DNA from: Streptococcaceae bacterium
GTDB lineage: Bacteria > Bacillota > Bacilli > Lactobacillales > Streptococcaceae
Assembly (NCBI GenBank): GCA_902363395.1
Contig: CABIZZ010000002.1
Coordinates: 62,001 to 126,000, forward strand
Length of the DNA stretch: 64,000 bases
Reading direction: 5' to 3'
The position numbers and the translations under genes were made by a program. The notes beneath the pieces are model-generated. The model searched no databases. It was not told the origin of the DNA and saw only the letters and a program-made list of their open reading frames with translations. Below, in pieces: positions 50,704 through 59,353 of this stretch (position 1 is the first letter of the stretch; each line of letters starts with the position of its first letter).

Positions 50704-52005
50704 CTATTTTTCAGCTTGTAATTCATTGTTATAGGCAAGATTATCTTGGAATTTGAAGAATGGGAAATATACGACAGTCGAGGTCGCAAGAACTAGCACT
50801 TGAACGAAAGCACCTTGCCAACCTCCAACCATAAATCCAGAAATAATGGCTGGTGTACTCCAAGGAAGAGTCACACCTGAGAATGGATGCATAAATCCAA
50901 TAGCAATTGATGCATAAACAATTATTGCAGCCAAAATTGGAACCAAAATAAATGGAAGGAACATAACTGGGTTCATTACGATCGGAAATCCAAATACGAC
51001 GGGTTCATTGACATTAAAGATTGCAGGAAATGCTGCAACTTTCCCCAAAGCTTTATACTGTTTTGACTTAGCAGCAAATAGCATGGCAACAACCAACCCA
51101 AAGGTTATACCTGATCCAGACAAAATAAGGAAGCTATCTAAGAATTGTTGAGTTACAATGTGGGCACCATTTTCAACGGATAGCTTCCCAGCTGCCAACA
51201 TTGATTTATTGGCATCTAGGTTAGAAAGTAGCAAGGCTGTTACTACACCGTTGACAACTGATTGGCCATGAACACCAAACCACCACAAGAATGAAATAAA
51301 GAAAGCAATCCCAATCGCTCCGTAAAGTGATCCTGTTAGACCTTGAAGAGGAACCTGAATGACATCATAAATCATTTCAATGAAGGTACCGCCGTTTGTC
51401 ACTACTTTTGATACGATATAGACAATCATTGATAGTAAGAAAATCACGAAAGCAGGAATCATCGCTTCAAATTGTTTGGCAATGGCTTGAGGTACTTGTT
51501 CTGGCATTTTTATAACAATGTGTCTTTGGATAAACACAGTATAAATTGCACCAACTACCAGACCAATAATAATGGCCCCGATAATCCCTTGACCACCAAA
51601 CCATACTTTTGAAATGGCATCGCCAATCGGTTCTCCCTTAGCTGGTACATAAGAAGATTTTAACAAGATAAAGAATGAAGACAGGGACAAAACTCCCGCT
51701 GGCAAGGGTTCTACTCCACTGTTTTTAGCATAAGAATACCCAATGGAGAAGCAAGAAATTAAGCCCATGATGGCGAATGTTCCTGAATAAACTTGCATAA
51801 ATGGCTCTGTCCATGTATCGCCAAATACACTAGCAATAGCCTGATTAAGGCCTTCAAATGGTAATTGTCCAATAATCAGAAACAAACTACCAACTACCGT
51901 TAATGGAAGGATCGCTAACATCCCATCTTTAAGAGCAATAATTCCTTTCATGTTTACAAAACGCATGATTGGAGCGATAATTTTCTGAGAATTAAAATTA
52001 GACAT
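50704..52005 (-). CDS. PTS lactose/cellobiose-family IIC component
   Basis: A 433-residue membrane permease of the Lac family (CelB/ChbC type) with about ten helices. The block NVNEPVVFGFPIVMNPVMFLP near 330 is the substrate-binding motif with the key Glu (NEP). It imports and phosphorylates its sugar together with the IIA and IIB encoded just upstream. In this operon the natural cargo may be a 1,5-anhydrohexitol rather than cellobiose (inference from the downstream enzymes). Start MSNFNSQKIIAPIMRF. Confidence 0.95.
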   Translation of the reverse strand: MSNFNSQKIIAPIMRFVNMKGIIALKDGMLAILPLTVVGSLFLIIGQLPFEGLNQAIASVFGDTWTEPFMQVYSGTFAIMGLISCFSIGYSYAKNSGVEPLPAGVLSLSSFFILLKSSYVPAKGEPIGDAISKVWFGGQGIIGAIIIGLVVGAIYTVFIQRHIVIKMPEQVPQAIAKQFEAMIPAFVIFLLSMIVYIVSKVVTNGGTFIEMIYDVIQVPLQGLTGSLYGAIGIAFFISFLWWFGVHGQSVVNGVVTALLLSNLDANKSMLAAGKLSVENGAHIVTQQFLDSFLILSGSGITFGLVVAMLFAAKSKQYKALGKVAAFPAIFNVNEPVVFGFPIVMNPVMFLPFILVPILAAIIVYASIAIGFMHPFSGVTLPWSTPAIISGFMVGGWQGAFVQVLVLATSTVVYFPFFKFQDNLAYNNELQAEK

Positions 52006-52016
52006 GGGAAGCCTCC

Positions 52017-52328
52017 TTATTTTTCTCCTAGCAATTCTAGAGCTAGATTTAGTACTTTCTTACCATCCAACATCCCATAATCTGCCATAGGGATGACAGC
52101 AATAGGAATATGGTTTGCCTCACAAATCGCTTTTGATTTATCCAAAGTATAAGCTACTTGAGGCCCTAACAAAGCGACATCTATTTCTGGGGCAAAATCT
52201 GCTAATTTCGCTTGAGAATATGCCTCAATTTCAGCATCAATACCTAATTCCTGAGCCGCTACCTTCATATTATTTACCAACATTCCTGTTGAAAATCCTG
52301 CCGCACAAAACAATCCAATTTTCATCAT
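52017..52328 (-). CDS. PTS lactose/cellobiose-family IIB component
   Basis: A 103-residue phosphocarrier. The phosphorylated Cys is in GLFCAAGFSTGMLV near residue 9. It receives phosphate from the IIA His and passes it to sugar bound by IIC. Two ATGs in a row lie after AAGGAGG; 52328 is used, 52325 is equally possible. The gene sits between IIA and IIC genes with short gaps. Confidence 0.94.
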   Translation of the reverse strand: MMKIGLFCAAGFSTGMLVNNMKVAAQELGIDAEIEAYSQAKLADFAPEIDVALLGPQVAYTLDKSKAICEANHIPIAVIPMADYGMLDGKKVLNLALELLGEK

Positions 52329-52338
52329 CTTTTCCTCC

Positions 52339-52662
52339 TTATTGTTTCGCTGAAAGTTCTTTTCGTAAGTCAATCATTTCTTTAATCAAGTTAATCTCTG
52401 TGATTGAAGTCATTAAGTGATCTTGTGAGTGCACAAACAAAGCTGTAATCTCTGTCTTTGTCCCACTTGCTTCCTGGGCTAAAAATTGGGTTTGCAAGTT
52501 ATGCGCTTCTAGCAATGCTGCATCTGCTTTTGCAATTTCGCCTTCAGAAGATGTAAAATCACCTTCCTTAGCATATGATAAAGCTTGGTAAACATGCTGT
52601 TTAGCATCACCCGCATTTAAAATTAAGCCCATAATAATTTGGTCTGCAACAATTATTTCCAT
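52339..52662 (-). CDS. PTS lactose/cellobiose-family IIA component
   Basis: A 107-residue helical trimeric IIA protein. The phosphorylated His is in FVHSQDHLMTSITE near 76, and residues 10-50 form the first helical pair. It heads the PTS operon. A GTG two codons upstream is an alternative start. AAGGAG lies before both. The promoter region carries a cre and a candidate SorC operator. Confidence 0.93.
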   Translation of the reverse strand: MEIIVADQIIMGLILNAGDAKQHVYQALSYAKEGDFTSSEGEIAKADAALLEAHNLQTQFLAQEASGTKTEITALFVHSQDHLMTSITEINLIKEMIDLRKELSAKQ

Positions 52663-52689
52663 GTGCACTACACTCCTTTGTCAATCTAA

Positions 52690-52703
52690 TGAAAGCGCTT
52701 TTT
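52690..52703 (-). promoter_or_regulatory. cre-like site in the PTS operon leader
   Basis: Minus strand AAAAAGCGCTTTCA matches the cre consensus WGWAARCGYTWWMA except one position; it lies just downstream of the -10, where CcpA binding blocks transcription. Confidence 0.6.
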
Positions 52704-52711
52704 CTATTGTC

Positions 52712-52740
52712 AATATACCATTTATATTTTTGCCGGTCAA
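52712..52740 (-). promoter_or_regulatory. promoter of the PTS-GRE-fsa-gldA operon
   Basis: Minus strand TTGACC (52735-52740), 17-bp spacer, TATATT with TG-G (52712-52717). Confidence 0.75.
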
Positions 52741-52778
52741 TAAAAAACTACAACATTTGATTATTGTTTTTAGTTTTT

Positions 52779-52790
52779 GCACATTTGTGC
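52779..52790. promoter_or_regulatory. candidate SorC-family operator, site 1
   Basis: Palindrome GCACA-TT-TGTGC, 39 bp upstream of the PTS promoter -35, between the regulator gene terminator and the promoter. The same GCACA-N2-TGTGC palindrome occurs at 50676. Confidence 0.6.
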
Positions 52791-52800
52791 TATTTAACTC

Positions 52801-52836
52801 AAAAAAATAAGGACTGCATCCTCGCTGTCCTATTTT
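52801..52836 (-). terminator. terminator overlapping the sorC-type gene stop
   Basis: Minus strand AATAGGAC..GTCCTTATT then TTTTT; it separates the regulator genes from the PTS operon. Confidence 0.75.
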
Positions 52837-53801
52837 TTAGTAAATTGCTGATCACCATCTAATTCTAAAACTTTTAAGATCGTTGCTTCATCTGTGACTA
52901 AATGATTGATATAGTTGGCTTTCAAAACCGATAAAATTGCTTTTGCTTTCTGATCACCGTAGGCCAAAGAGATGGTGTTTGGTACCTTTCTCAATTCCTC
53001 TAATGTGATTGATATTGTTCTTTCCTGTAATTCAGGATAAACTGGGATACCTTCTTGATCAAAGAAACGACAGCATACTTCTCCTACAGCATGTTCTGAC
53101 TCCAATTTCTTAAAATCATTTGATGTCAGCATATCAAACCACTGAGGATTCTTGCTATCTGCATAGCCACCAATCCCTACAGCCGCAACATCCAAACAAC
53201 GCCAACTAGCTTTCAAATCCTCAAAATACTTAGAAGATAAGATGCCTTCCGTCACCTCAGAATTTTCTTGAATGACACTCGCGTTTATAAAATGACATTC
53301 CCCATGAAATTTACTCGCCATACTGTAGATCAGCGTATTGACATGGTAGCGAGCATGAATATGACTGGGACCTCCAGCTAGGGGATAAAACTGAACACCA
53401 TCCAAGCGCTTCGTTCCAACTTGTTCTACCATTAATCTGAGAGACTTGCCCCATGAAAATCCGACTGTCATTCCATCTTCAATCAAATTACGAAGCATGA
53501 CCGCACTTGCTTGCGCCAGTCGCTTTTCAAGGCTTTCTCGAGGCTCATCAACTAGATTCGGTATAATCTCAATAGCTTTTAAGCCATATTTTTGTTTGAT
53601 ATAATTTTCTAAATGGAAGAGGCGAGTATCAAAGTTTTCGATTTCAATTTTTACTACGCCCTCTTTCTTAGCTTCTGCTAGCATTCTGCTGACAGTTGTA
53701 CGGTAGATTCCAGTTTCTGCTGCGATTTGCGATTGACTTTTGTCTTCAACATAGTATAGATAGGCTAATTTAGCAAGTAACTTTTTCCGTTCATCTTTCA
53801 A
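52830..53801 (-). CDS. SorC/DeoR-type sugar-phosphate-responsive regulator
   Basis: A 323-residue regulator. The HTH near residues 18-40 reads KSQSQIAAETGIYRTTVSRM; the remainder is the SorC sugar-binding domain (family PF04198) with FSWGKSLRLMVEQV near 115, YPLAGGPSHIHARYHVNTL near 140 and AVGIGG near 205. These proteins bind phosphorylated sugars and act on palindromic operators. It lies 14 bases after the deoR-type gene and right upstream of the PTS operon, its probable target. Confidence 0.92.
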   Translation of the reverse strand: MKDERKKLLAKLAYLYYVEDKSQSQIAAETGIYRTTVSRMLAEAKKEGVVKIEIENFDTRLFHLENYIKQKYGLKAIEIIPNLVDEPRESLEKRLAQASAVMLRNLIEDGMTVGFSWGKSLRLMVEQVGTKRLDGVQFYPLAGGPSHIHARYHVNTLIYSMASKFHGECHFINASVIQENSEVTEGILSSKYFEDLKASWRCLDVAAVGIGGYADSKNPQWFDMLTSNDFKKLESEHAVGEVCCRFFDQEGIPVYPELQERTISITLEELRKVPNTISLAYGDQKAKAILSVLKANYINHLVTDEATILKVLELDGDQQFTKK

Positions 53802-53815
53802 TTGGCTTCTCCTTC

Positions 53816-54559
53816 TTATACTAAGGTTAAAATCGTTTGCGAATCCTCAAGTTTTTCTTTCGCTTCTTGAGATATATTCTTATCTGTTATGACTCTCGAA
53901 ACTTGTGAAAGTGCAAATCGTCTGACAGTTCCACATTTCCCAAATTTACTTGAATCTGTTAAGACAATCACTTCTTTAGAAACATCAGACATAGCTTGAA
54001 CAACTTCACTTCTCATCATATCTTTCCCAGTAAAGCCAAGTTCGTCATCATATCCGTCTACCCCTACAAAAGCAAAGGGAACTCTAAACGAGCGGATTAA
54101 TTCTTTCAAAAGCGGACCTACAGTCACTCTCGATTCTTTTTGAAATTCACCACCAAGTAGGATGATTTTACAAGAATCATATTCCTGAATATAATCTGCA
54201 ATAAAGTAAGAATTTGTCACAATCTTGACATTCTTTTTTGTTTGGCAAATTTCTTCTGCTAGCAAGGCACATGTAGAGCCCGATTCAATCAAAACCGTGT
54301 CGTTATCCTTAATTAATTTAGCAGCTTCCCTGGCTATTCTTTTCTTGGTATCATATTGAAAGGACAATCGAACATTGATATCATCTCCACTATTTAAAAC
54401 AGCATAGCCGTGTTCTCTATGCAATAATCCTTTGGATTCTAGCTTGTCCAAATCCTTTCGAATGGTCACTTTAGAGACTTGTAATTTCTCAGACAAGCTA
54501 TTAACATCAATCTTTTCAAATTCCGATACTAATTTCAATATTTCATCTAAACGTTGCAT
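53816..54559 (-). CDS. DeoR-family transcriptional repressor
   Basis: A 247-residue repressor. The N-terminal winged HTH is at about 18-52 (VNSLSEKLQVSKVTIRKDLD then LESKGLLHREHGYAVL); the effector domain has IESGSTCALLAEEI near 93 and GVDGYDDELGFTG near 165. Effectors are usually sugar phosphates. It is divergent from the activase gene at 54690 and cotranscribed with the SorC-type gene. TTTCGTTCGTAA near the activase promoter is a candidate operator. Confidence 0.92.
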   Translation of the reverse strand: MQRLDEILKLVSEFEKIDVNSLSEKLQVSKVTIRKDLDKLESKGLLHREHGYAVLNSGDDINVRLSFQYDTKKRIAREAAKLIKDNDTVLIESGSTCALLAEEICQTKKNVKIVTNSYFIADYIQEYDSCKIILLGGEFQKESRVTVGPLLKELIRSFRVPFAFVGVDGYDDELGFTGKDMMRSEVVQAMSDVSKEVIVLTDSSKFGKCGTVRRFALSQVSRVITDKNISQEAKEKLEDSQTILTLV

Positions 54560-54629
54560 TGTTTTTACCTCTTCTCTATTTTAGCAAATTTTCGAGTGAA
54601 TTCAAAACAAAATAAACTTTCGTTCGTAA

Positions 54630-54658
54630 TTGAATTAGTTTCTTAAATAATGTATAAT
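54630..54658 (+). promoter_or_regulatory. promoter of the activase gene
   Basis: TTGAAT (54630-54635), 17-bp spacer, TATAAT (54653-54658). The TTTCGTTCGTAA sequence just upstream of the -35 shares TTCGTAA with the leader of the glycyl radical enzyme gene, where an opposing TTACGAA is also seen. Confidence 0.75.
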
Positions 54659-54689
54659 GGACTTACTAGATTGATAGGAGAGCAAAAAT

Positions 54690-55466
54690 ATGGAACAAAA
54701 TCGTGGCATAATCTTTAATATCCAACACTTTAGTATCCATGATGGCCCTGGAATCCGAACTACTGTATTTCTAAAAGGATGTCCCCTGCGTTGTCCATGG
54801 TGCTCCAATCCTGAATCCCAGCGTGCAAATCCTGAAAAAATGTTAGATGCTGTTACTAAAAAGGAAACTATCGCGGGAGAAGAAAAAACAGTTACAGAAA
54901 TCATAGATGATGTCTTAAAAGACGTTGACTTCTACGAAGAATCTGGTGGTGGCCTTACCCTGTCTGGTGGAGAAATCTTCGCTCAATTTGAATTTGCCAA
55001 AGCAATCTTAAAAGCTGCGAAAGAAGTTGGACTTCATACTGCAATCGAAACGACAGCTTTTGTTGAACATGAGAAATTTGTCGATCTCATTCAGTATGTT
55101 GATTTTATTTATACAGACCTTAAACATTACAATACACTTAAACATAAGAAGGTTGTCGGAGTCAACAATCATCTGATTATTAAAAATATTCATTATGCCT
55201 TTGCTCAAAACAAAACAATCGTTTTACGTATCCCAGTCATCCCTAATTTCAACGACTCTTTAAATGATGCTGAAGAATTTGCTTCTCTTTTTAATTCTCT
55301 CGATATCGATGAAGTACAACTTCTCCCATTTCACCAGTTTGGAGAAAACAAATACAAGCTTTTAGGACGTCGCTATGAAATGGAAGGAATAAAAGCCCTG
55401 CATCCAGAAGATTTATATGACTACCAGCAAGTTTTTTTAGATCATGACATTCACTGTTATTTCTAA
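54690..55466 (+). CDS. glycyl radical enzyme activase, radical SAM
   Basis: A 258-residue radical SAM protein that installs the glycyl radical. The cluster motif CPLRCPWC (CxxxCxxC) is near residue 30 in GIRTTVFLKGCPLRCPWCSN, and GGGLTLSGGE near 92 binds SAM. It lacks the extra Cys-rich ferredoxin insert seen in many dehydratase activases and is closer in size to PflA. It is divergent from the regulators and its partner enzyme is at 48124. No YbiY-like cluster extension is visible, a point worth noting if the partner is an anhydrohexitol-phosphate lyase. Confidence 0.93.
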   Translation: MEQNRGIIFNIQHFSIHDGPGIRTTVFLKGCPLRCPWCSNPESQRANPEKMLDAVTKKETIAGEEKTVTEIIDDVLKDVDFYEESGGGLTLSGGEIFAQFEFAKAILKAAKEVGLHTAIETTAFVEHEKFVDLIQYVDFIYTDLKHYNTLKHKKVVGVNNHLIIKNIHYAFAQNKTIVLRIPVIPNFNDSLNDAEEFASLFNSLDIDEVQLLPFHQFGENKYKLLGRRYEMEGIKALHPEDLYDYQQVFLDHDIHCYF

Positions 55467-55475
55467 TCCACTCAA

Positions 55476-55524
55476 AAATCCCCAAAGCTAGTTTCAGTAG
55501 ATTGAAACTTGGCTTTGGGGATTT
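55476..55524 (+). terminator. terminator of the activase gene
   Basis: AAATCCCCAAAGC pairs with GCTTTGGGGATTT, with an inner AGTTTC/GAAACT stem; followed by a T-rich stretch. Confidence 0.85.
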
Positions 55525-55645
55525 CTTATTCTTTCACGAGCATCGAGAAAATCATTGCTTAATTGAAGTCGAGACTACTTCCTTTGAAAAAATGATAAAT
55601 CACTATCACAAAATTGAACTCGCCCTAAAAGCGTCGAGAAAAAGA

Positions 55646-55683
55646 GAGATTGACTGGTGGACATGGCCCACATAGTCAATCTC
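55646..55683 (-). terminator. terminator of pepO
   Basis: Minus strand GAGATTGACT..AGTCAATCTC then CTTTTTC. Between this and the activase terminator is a roughly 120-base stretch with no gene. Confidence 0.8.
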
Positions 55684-55724
55684 CTATTTTCTTCTCGCTT
55701 TTTTTACGGGCTTAGTATCTTAGA

Positions 55725-57620
55725 CTACCAAATGATCACGCGGTCTTCTGGTGCACGCCACATGCCGTCACCTTCTCTGACATCAAAGGTTTCAAAGAAT
55801 TCATCAAAGTTTGGTAACTGAACATTGGTACGGAGTTTTCCTGGTGCGTGGACATCGACACTTGCGAGAAGTTGCATGTACTCTGTCCGAGCTTTCATGC
55901 GCCAGATGCGGGCAAAGTTGGTGAAGAACTCTTCTGCTGAGAAATCTTCCTCTTTCTTAGCCGCTTCAAGGGCTGCAGCGATCCCTCCGAGGTCTGCCAC
56001 GTTTTCAGAAACGGTCAATTTCCCGTTAATCTTGGCACCGTATGAGTCTTGACCTTCGAACTGATCGATAACTTTTTGCGTGCGAGCAGTAAAGGCTTCA
56101 TAATCTTCTGGCTTCCACCAGTCTTTCAAGCTACCGTGCTCGTCAAAGGAAGCACCATTGGTGTCAAAGGCGTGGGAGATTTCATGGGCAATGACTGCAC
56201 CGATTCCGCCGTAGTTGGCTGATGACGATTGGTGAAGGTCATAGAATGGTGCTTGCAGAATTGCTGCCGGGAAGACGATTTGGTTTTGTTGCGGATCATA
56301 GTAGGCATTGACCATATTAGCTGGCATATGCCACTCGCTTCGATCGACTGGTTGGTTCCACTTACTCCAGACATGCTCGATGAAAATTTGAGCCAATTTT
56401 TGAGCATTTTCCACCAAGGTCTTGCTTTCGTCGATGATCTTTTTGGCGTATGTTTCAGGTAACTTTTCAGGGTAACCGATATGTGGTGTGATGACATTGA
56501 GTTTGACAATGGCTTTTTCGCGAGTCTCAGGAGCGAGCCAGTCTGCTTTTTCTAAGCGATCCTTATAGACCTCAATCATGGTCGCTACTTTATGCTCTAC
56601 GTCTGCTTTCGCTTCTGGTGAGAATTTTTCTCCTGCATACCAAAGGCCAAGTGCTTGGCTATAAGGTCCTTCTGCCAAAGCCAGAGCTGCTTTTTCTTTC
56701 GGACGTGCTTCTGGTGTCCCTGTAATCGTACGGCTATACTCACCAGATAAGACACGGATTTCTTCAGTCAAGAAAGACGTCCAAGAAAGAGCTGCACTGA
56801 GTTTCAACTTGGCATGAAGGGTTTCCCAGTTGGCTGCTGAGTAGAATTTTGGCGCAAATTCCTTCCAGAAGCGCTCTTCTGGAACAATGATAGTATCTGG
56901 CGTTTGCCCGATCACTTCTGTAAAGAAGGTATCGAGTGGCAATTCTGGAACCAAGGCCTTGAAATCTGCCCACTCATAAGGATGGTAGAGTTTGTTGTAC
57001 TCGGATTTTTCTTCGTTTGACAAGACATATTTGGCCAATTCTGCATCGGCCGCAATCACCTTATCCAGGATATCTTTGATTTCTTCCTCTGAGAAATCAA
57101 ATTTTGCCAAGAGCTTTTCAACCATTTGACGCCAAACAGCCAATAACTCTGGGCCTTTTTCATTGCCTTCTTCATAGTAGGTCGTATCAGGCAAGATCAA
57201 ACCGAGTGCTTCTCCCCACAAGACATTCATTTGGGCATTCATAAAGTCTGGTGACACGCTAAATGGCATGAGATTTGGTTTGCCAGCTAGCTCATAGGTC
57301 CCCAACTTACTGGTATAGTCTTCAAAAGAAGACAAGGCCTTGATTTCATTGATCAAGGGCATAGCTGGAGCCACACCAGCTGCTTCTCGCGCATCAAAAT
57401 CTGCCACCATCTTGTGGTATTTGACAAAGTTTTGGAGAATACTGTCTTCTGGCAGCTCTTCTCCTCGTTGCCATTTTCCGGTAATATCCAACATCAAGTT
57501 TTCGATCTCTTGGATCAAGTCCATAAAACCACCGGTTGACGGTTTGTCATCTGGAATCACAGCTGTCTCAGCCCATTTCCCGTTGACGTAATCATAAAAA
57601 TCATCTTGTAAACGTACCAT
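55725..57620 (-). CDS. pepO: endopeptidase PepO (M13 neprilysin-like)
   Basis: A 631-residue zinc endopeptidase without signal peptide. HEISH in VIAHEISHAFDTNGASF near 480 gives two ligands and the catalytic Glu; ENVADLGG near 537 supplies the third ligand; the C terminus CW-like VRVIIW ends the fold. The start at 57620 (MVRLQDDFYDYVNGKW) is chosen by homology; the longer frame lacks support. It cleaves small peptides and, in related streptococci, is also found on the surface. It is divergent from the Mn transporter operon with about 150 bp between. Confidence 0.95.
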   Translation of the reverse strand: MVRLQDDFYDYVNGKWAETAVIPDDKPSTGGFMDLIQEIENLMLDITGKWQRGEELPEDSILQNFVKYHKMVADFDAREAAGVAPAMPLINEIKALSSFEDYTSKLGTYELAGKPNLMPFSVSPDFMNAQMNVLWGEALGLILPDTTYYEEGNEKGPELLAVWRQMVEKLLAKFDFSEEEIKDILDKVIAADAELAKYVLSNEEKSEYNKLYHPYEWADFKALVPELPLDTFFTEVIGQTPDTIIVPEERFWKEFAPKFYSAANWETLHAKLKLSAALSWTSFLTEEIRVLSGEYSRTITGTPEARPKEKAALALAEGPYSQALGLWYAGEKFSPEAKADVEHKVATMIEVYKDRLEKADWLAPETREKAIVKLNVITPHIGYPEKLPETYAKKIIDESKTLVENAQKLAQIFIEHVWSKWNQPVDRSEWHMPANMVNAYYDPQQNQIVFPAAILQAPFYDLHQSSSANYGGIGAVIAHEISHAFDTNGASFDEHGSLKDWWKPEDYEAFTARTQKVIDQFEGQDSYGAKINGKLTVSENVADLGGIAAALEAAKKEEDFSAEEFFTNFARIWRMKARTEYMQLLASVDVHAPGKLRTNVQLPNFDEFFETFDVREGDGMWRAPEDRVIIW

Positions 57621-57710
57621 GATCTTCTCACTTTCAATCTTTTGTAATAACCTTATCAAAAATAGGTCTATTTTTCAATGATTACAAGTGAGTTAATCTA
57701 AATTATTTAA

Positions 57711-57734
57711 AAAAATTAACTTGACTTAATTTTT
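57711..57734. promoter_or_regulatory. ScaR/MntR-type manganese operator
   Basis: Perfect palindrome AAAAATTAA-CTTGAC-TTAATTTTT overlapping the -35 of the Mn transporter operon. It matches the ScaR/PsaR/SloR boxes I remember from streptococcal sca/psa/slo operons, the expected target of the regulator at 62143. Confidence 0.85.
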
Positions 57735-57749
57735 TAATTTATGTATATT
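57721..57749 (+). promoter_or_regulatory. promoter of the fimCBA operon
   Basis: TTGACT (57721-57726), 17-bp spacer, TATATT (57744-57749), 21 bases before the fimC ATG at 57770. Confidence 0.85.
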
Positions 57750-57769
57750 AATGGTAAAGGAGAAAAATC

Positions 57770-58492
57770 ATGATTCAAATTGAACATCTAAGTGTTGCTT
57801 ACCAGCAAACACTGGCCTTGGAGAATCTTTCTCTCACCATCCAGGGTCCAACCATCCTAGGAATTCTTGGACCCAACGGAGCTGGAAAATCAACCTTGAT
57901 CAAGGCTATGCTAGGACTTCTCCCTCATTCGGGAAAAGTCCTACTCGATCAAAAAGATCTCGACCAAGTTCTTCAACGAGTGGCCTACGTCGAACAAAAG
58001 ACAGCTATTGATTTCCACTTCCCCATCACGGTGCGAGAGTGTGTCTCACTGGGCCTCTACCCCCATCTTTCTATCTTCAAGCGAAAAAGCAAAGAGGATC
58101 TCCAAAAGGTGGAAGATGCCTTAAAACTTGTCAATCTCCTTGATCTCGCGGATCGCCAGATTGGCCAACTCTCGGGAGGGCAATTCCAACGGGTCCTAAT
58201 CGCCCGCTGCTTGGTCCAAGAAGCAGATGTCATCTTTTTGGATGAGCCCTTCGCTGGAATTGACTCTGTTAGCGAGGACATCATCATGCAGACACTCCAA
58301 ACCCTGAAAAAGGAAGGCAAGACCATCCTGATCGTCCATCACGATCTCAGCAAGGTTCCAGCTTACTTTGACCAAGTCCTCCTCCTTCATCGCAAACTGA
58401 TTGCTTTTGGGAAAACAGAGGAAACCTTTACCAAAGAGAATCTGCATGCAGCCTACGGGCATGAACTCTTTATAGGAGGTGAAATCAGATGA
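57770..58492 (+). CDS. fimC: manganese ABC transporter ATP-binding protein
   Basis: A 240-residue ATPase of the Mn/Zn importer family. Walker [16 protein letters not shown] near 38, signature [16 protein letters not shown] near 133, Walker [13 protein letters not shown] near 155. It overlaps fimB by four bases (ATGA), so translation is coupled. The operon order ATPase, permease, binding lipoprotein, thiol peroxidase is the streptococcal sca/psa/fim arrangement. Symbol fimC is used by my recollection of S. parasanguinis naming. Confidence 0.95.
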   Translation: MIQIEHLSVAYQQTLALENLSLTIQGPTILGILGPNGAGKSTLIKAMLGLLPHSGKVLLDQKDLDQVLQRVAYVEQKTAIDFHFPITVRECVSLGLYPHLSIFKRKSKEDLQKVEDALKLVNLLDLADRQIGQLSGGQFQRVLIARCLVQEADVIFLDEPFAGIDSVSEDIIMQTLQTLKKEGKTILIVHHDLSKVPAYFDQVLLLHRKLIAFGKTEETFTKENLHAAYGHELFIGGEIR

Positions 58493-59328
58493 TTGCAGAA
58501 TTTATCGATGGATTACAACAATTTCATTTCCTCCAAAACGCTCTCATTACAGCTATTGCCATCGGGATCGTCGCCGGTGCGGTCGGATGTTTCATCATTC
58601 TGCGAGGCTTGTCTCTCATGGGGGACGCTATTTCGCACGCAGTCCTTCCAGGGGTGGCTTTGTCCTTTATCTTAGGTATCAACTTTTTTATTGGCGCCAT
58701 CATCTTTGGCCTCTTAGCTTCCATCCTGATCACCTATATCAAGAGCAACTCCATCATCAAGAGCGACACTGCGATTGGGATTACCTTTTCTTCTTTCCTC
58801 GCCTTAGGGGTCATCTTGATTGGAGTCGCTAAAAGTTCCACTGACCTCTTCCACATCCTCTTTGGGAATATCTTGGCCGTGCAAGACCAGGATATGTGGA
58901 TGACCATTGGTATTGGTGTGGCTGTCTTACTGGCGATTTGCCTGCTCTTTCGACCCTTGCTACTTACTTCCTTCGACCCTGTCCTCGCTCAATCCATGGG
59001 CGTTCGGGTCAAGGTCTATCACTACCTTCTCATGGTGCTCTTGACCTTGGTTTCTGTCACTGCTATGCAGAGTGTCGGGACCATTCTCATCGTCGCCATG
59101 CTCATCACACCTGCTGCGACGGCCTATCTCTATGCCAATAGCCTCTGGTCCATGATGCTCCTTTCATCCGGATTAGGTGCTCTTGCATCCATCCTAGGAC
59201 TTTTTATTGGTTATAGCTTCAACATCGCTGTCGGATCTTGTATTGTCATCACTTCTGCCGTCTTCTTTCTCATTAGCTTCTTTATCGCTCCCAAGCAGAG
59301 AAAGAACAGACATTCCCCTTCGTACTAA
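58489..59328 (+). CDS. fimB: manganese ABC transporter permease
   Basis: A 279-residue ABC-3 family permease with eight or nine helices. [21 protein letters not shown] near 40 is the conserved ABC-3 block, and [19 protein letters not shown] near 200 another. It forms the Mn channel with the ATPase and FimA. It ends in a Lys/Arg-rich tail; 25 bases separate it from fimA. Confidence 0.95.
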   Translation: MIAEFIDGLQQFHFLQNALITAIAIGIVAGAVGCFIILRGLSLMGDAISHAVLPGVALSFILGINFFIGAIIFGLLASILITYIKSNSIIKSDTAIGITFSSFLALGVILIGVAKSSTDLFHILFGNILAVQDQDMWMTIGIGVAVLLAICLLFRPLLLTSFDPVLAQSMGVRVKVYHYLLMVLLTLVSVTAMQSVGTILIVAMLITPAATAYLYANSLWSMMLLSSGLGALASILGLFIGYSFNIAVGSCIVITSAVFFLISFFIAPKQRKNRHSPSY

Positions 59329-59353
59329 GATTAATCTCATAAAGGAGAAAAAA

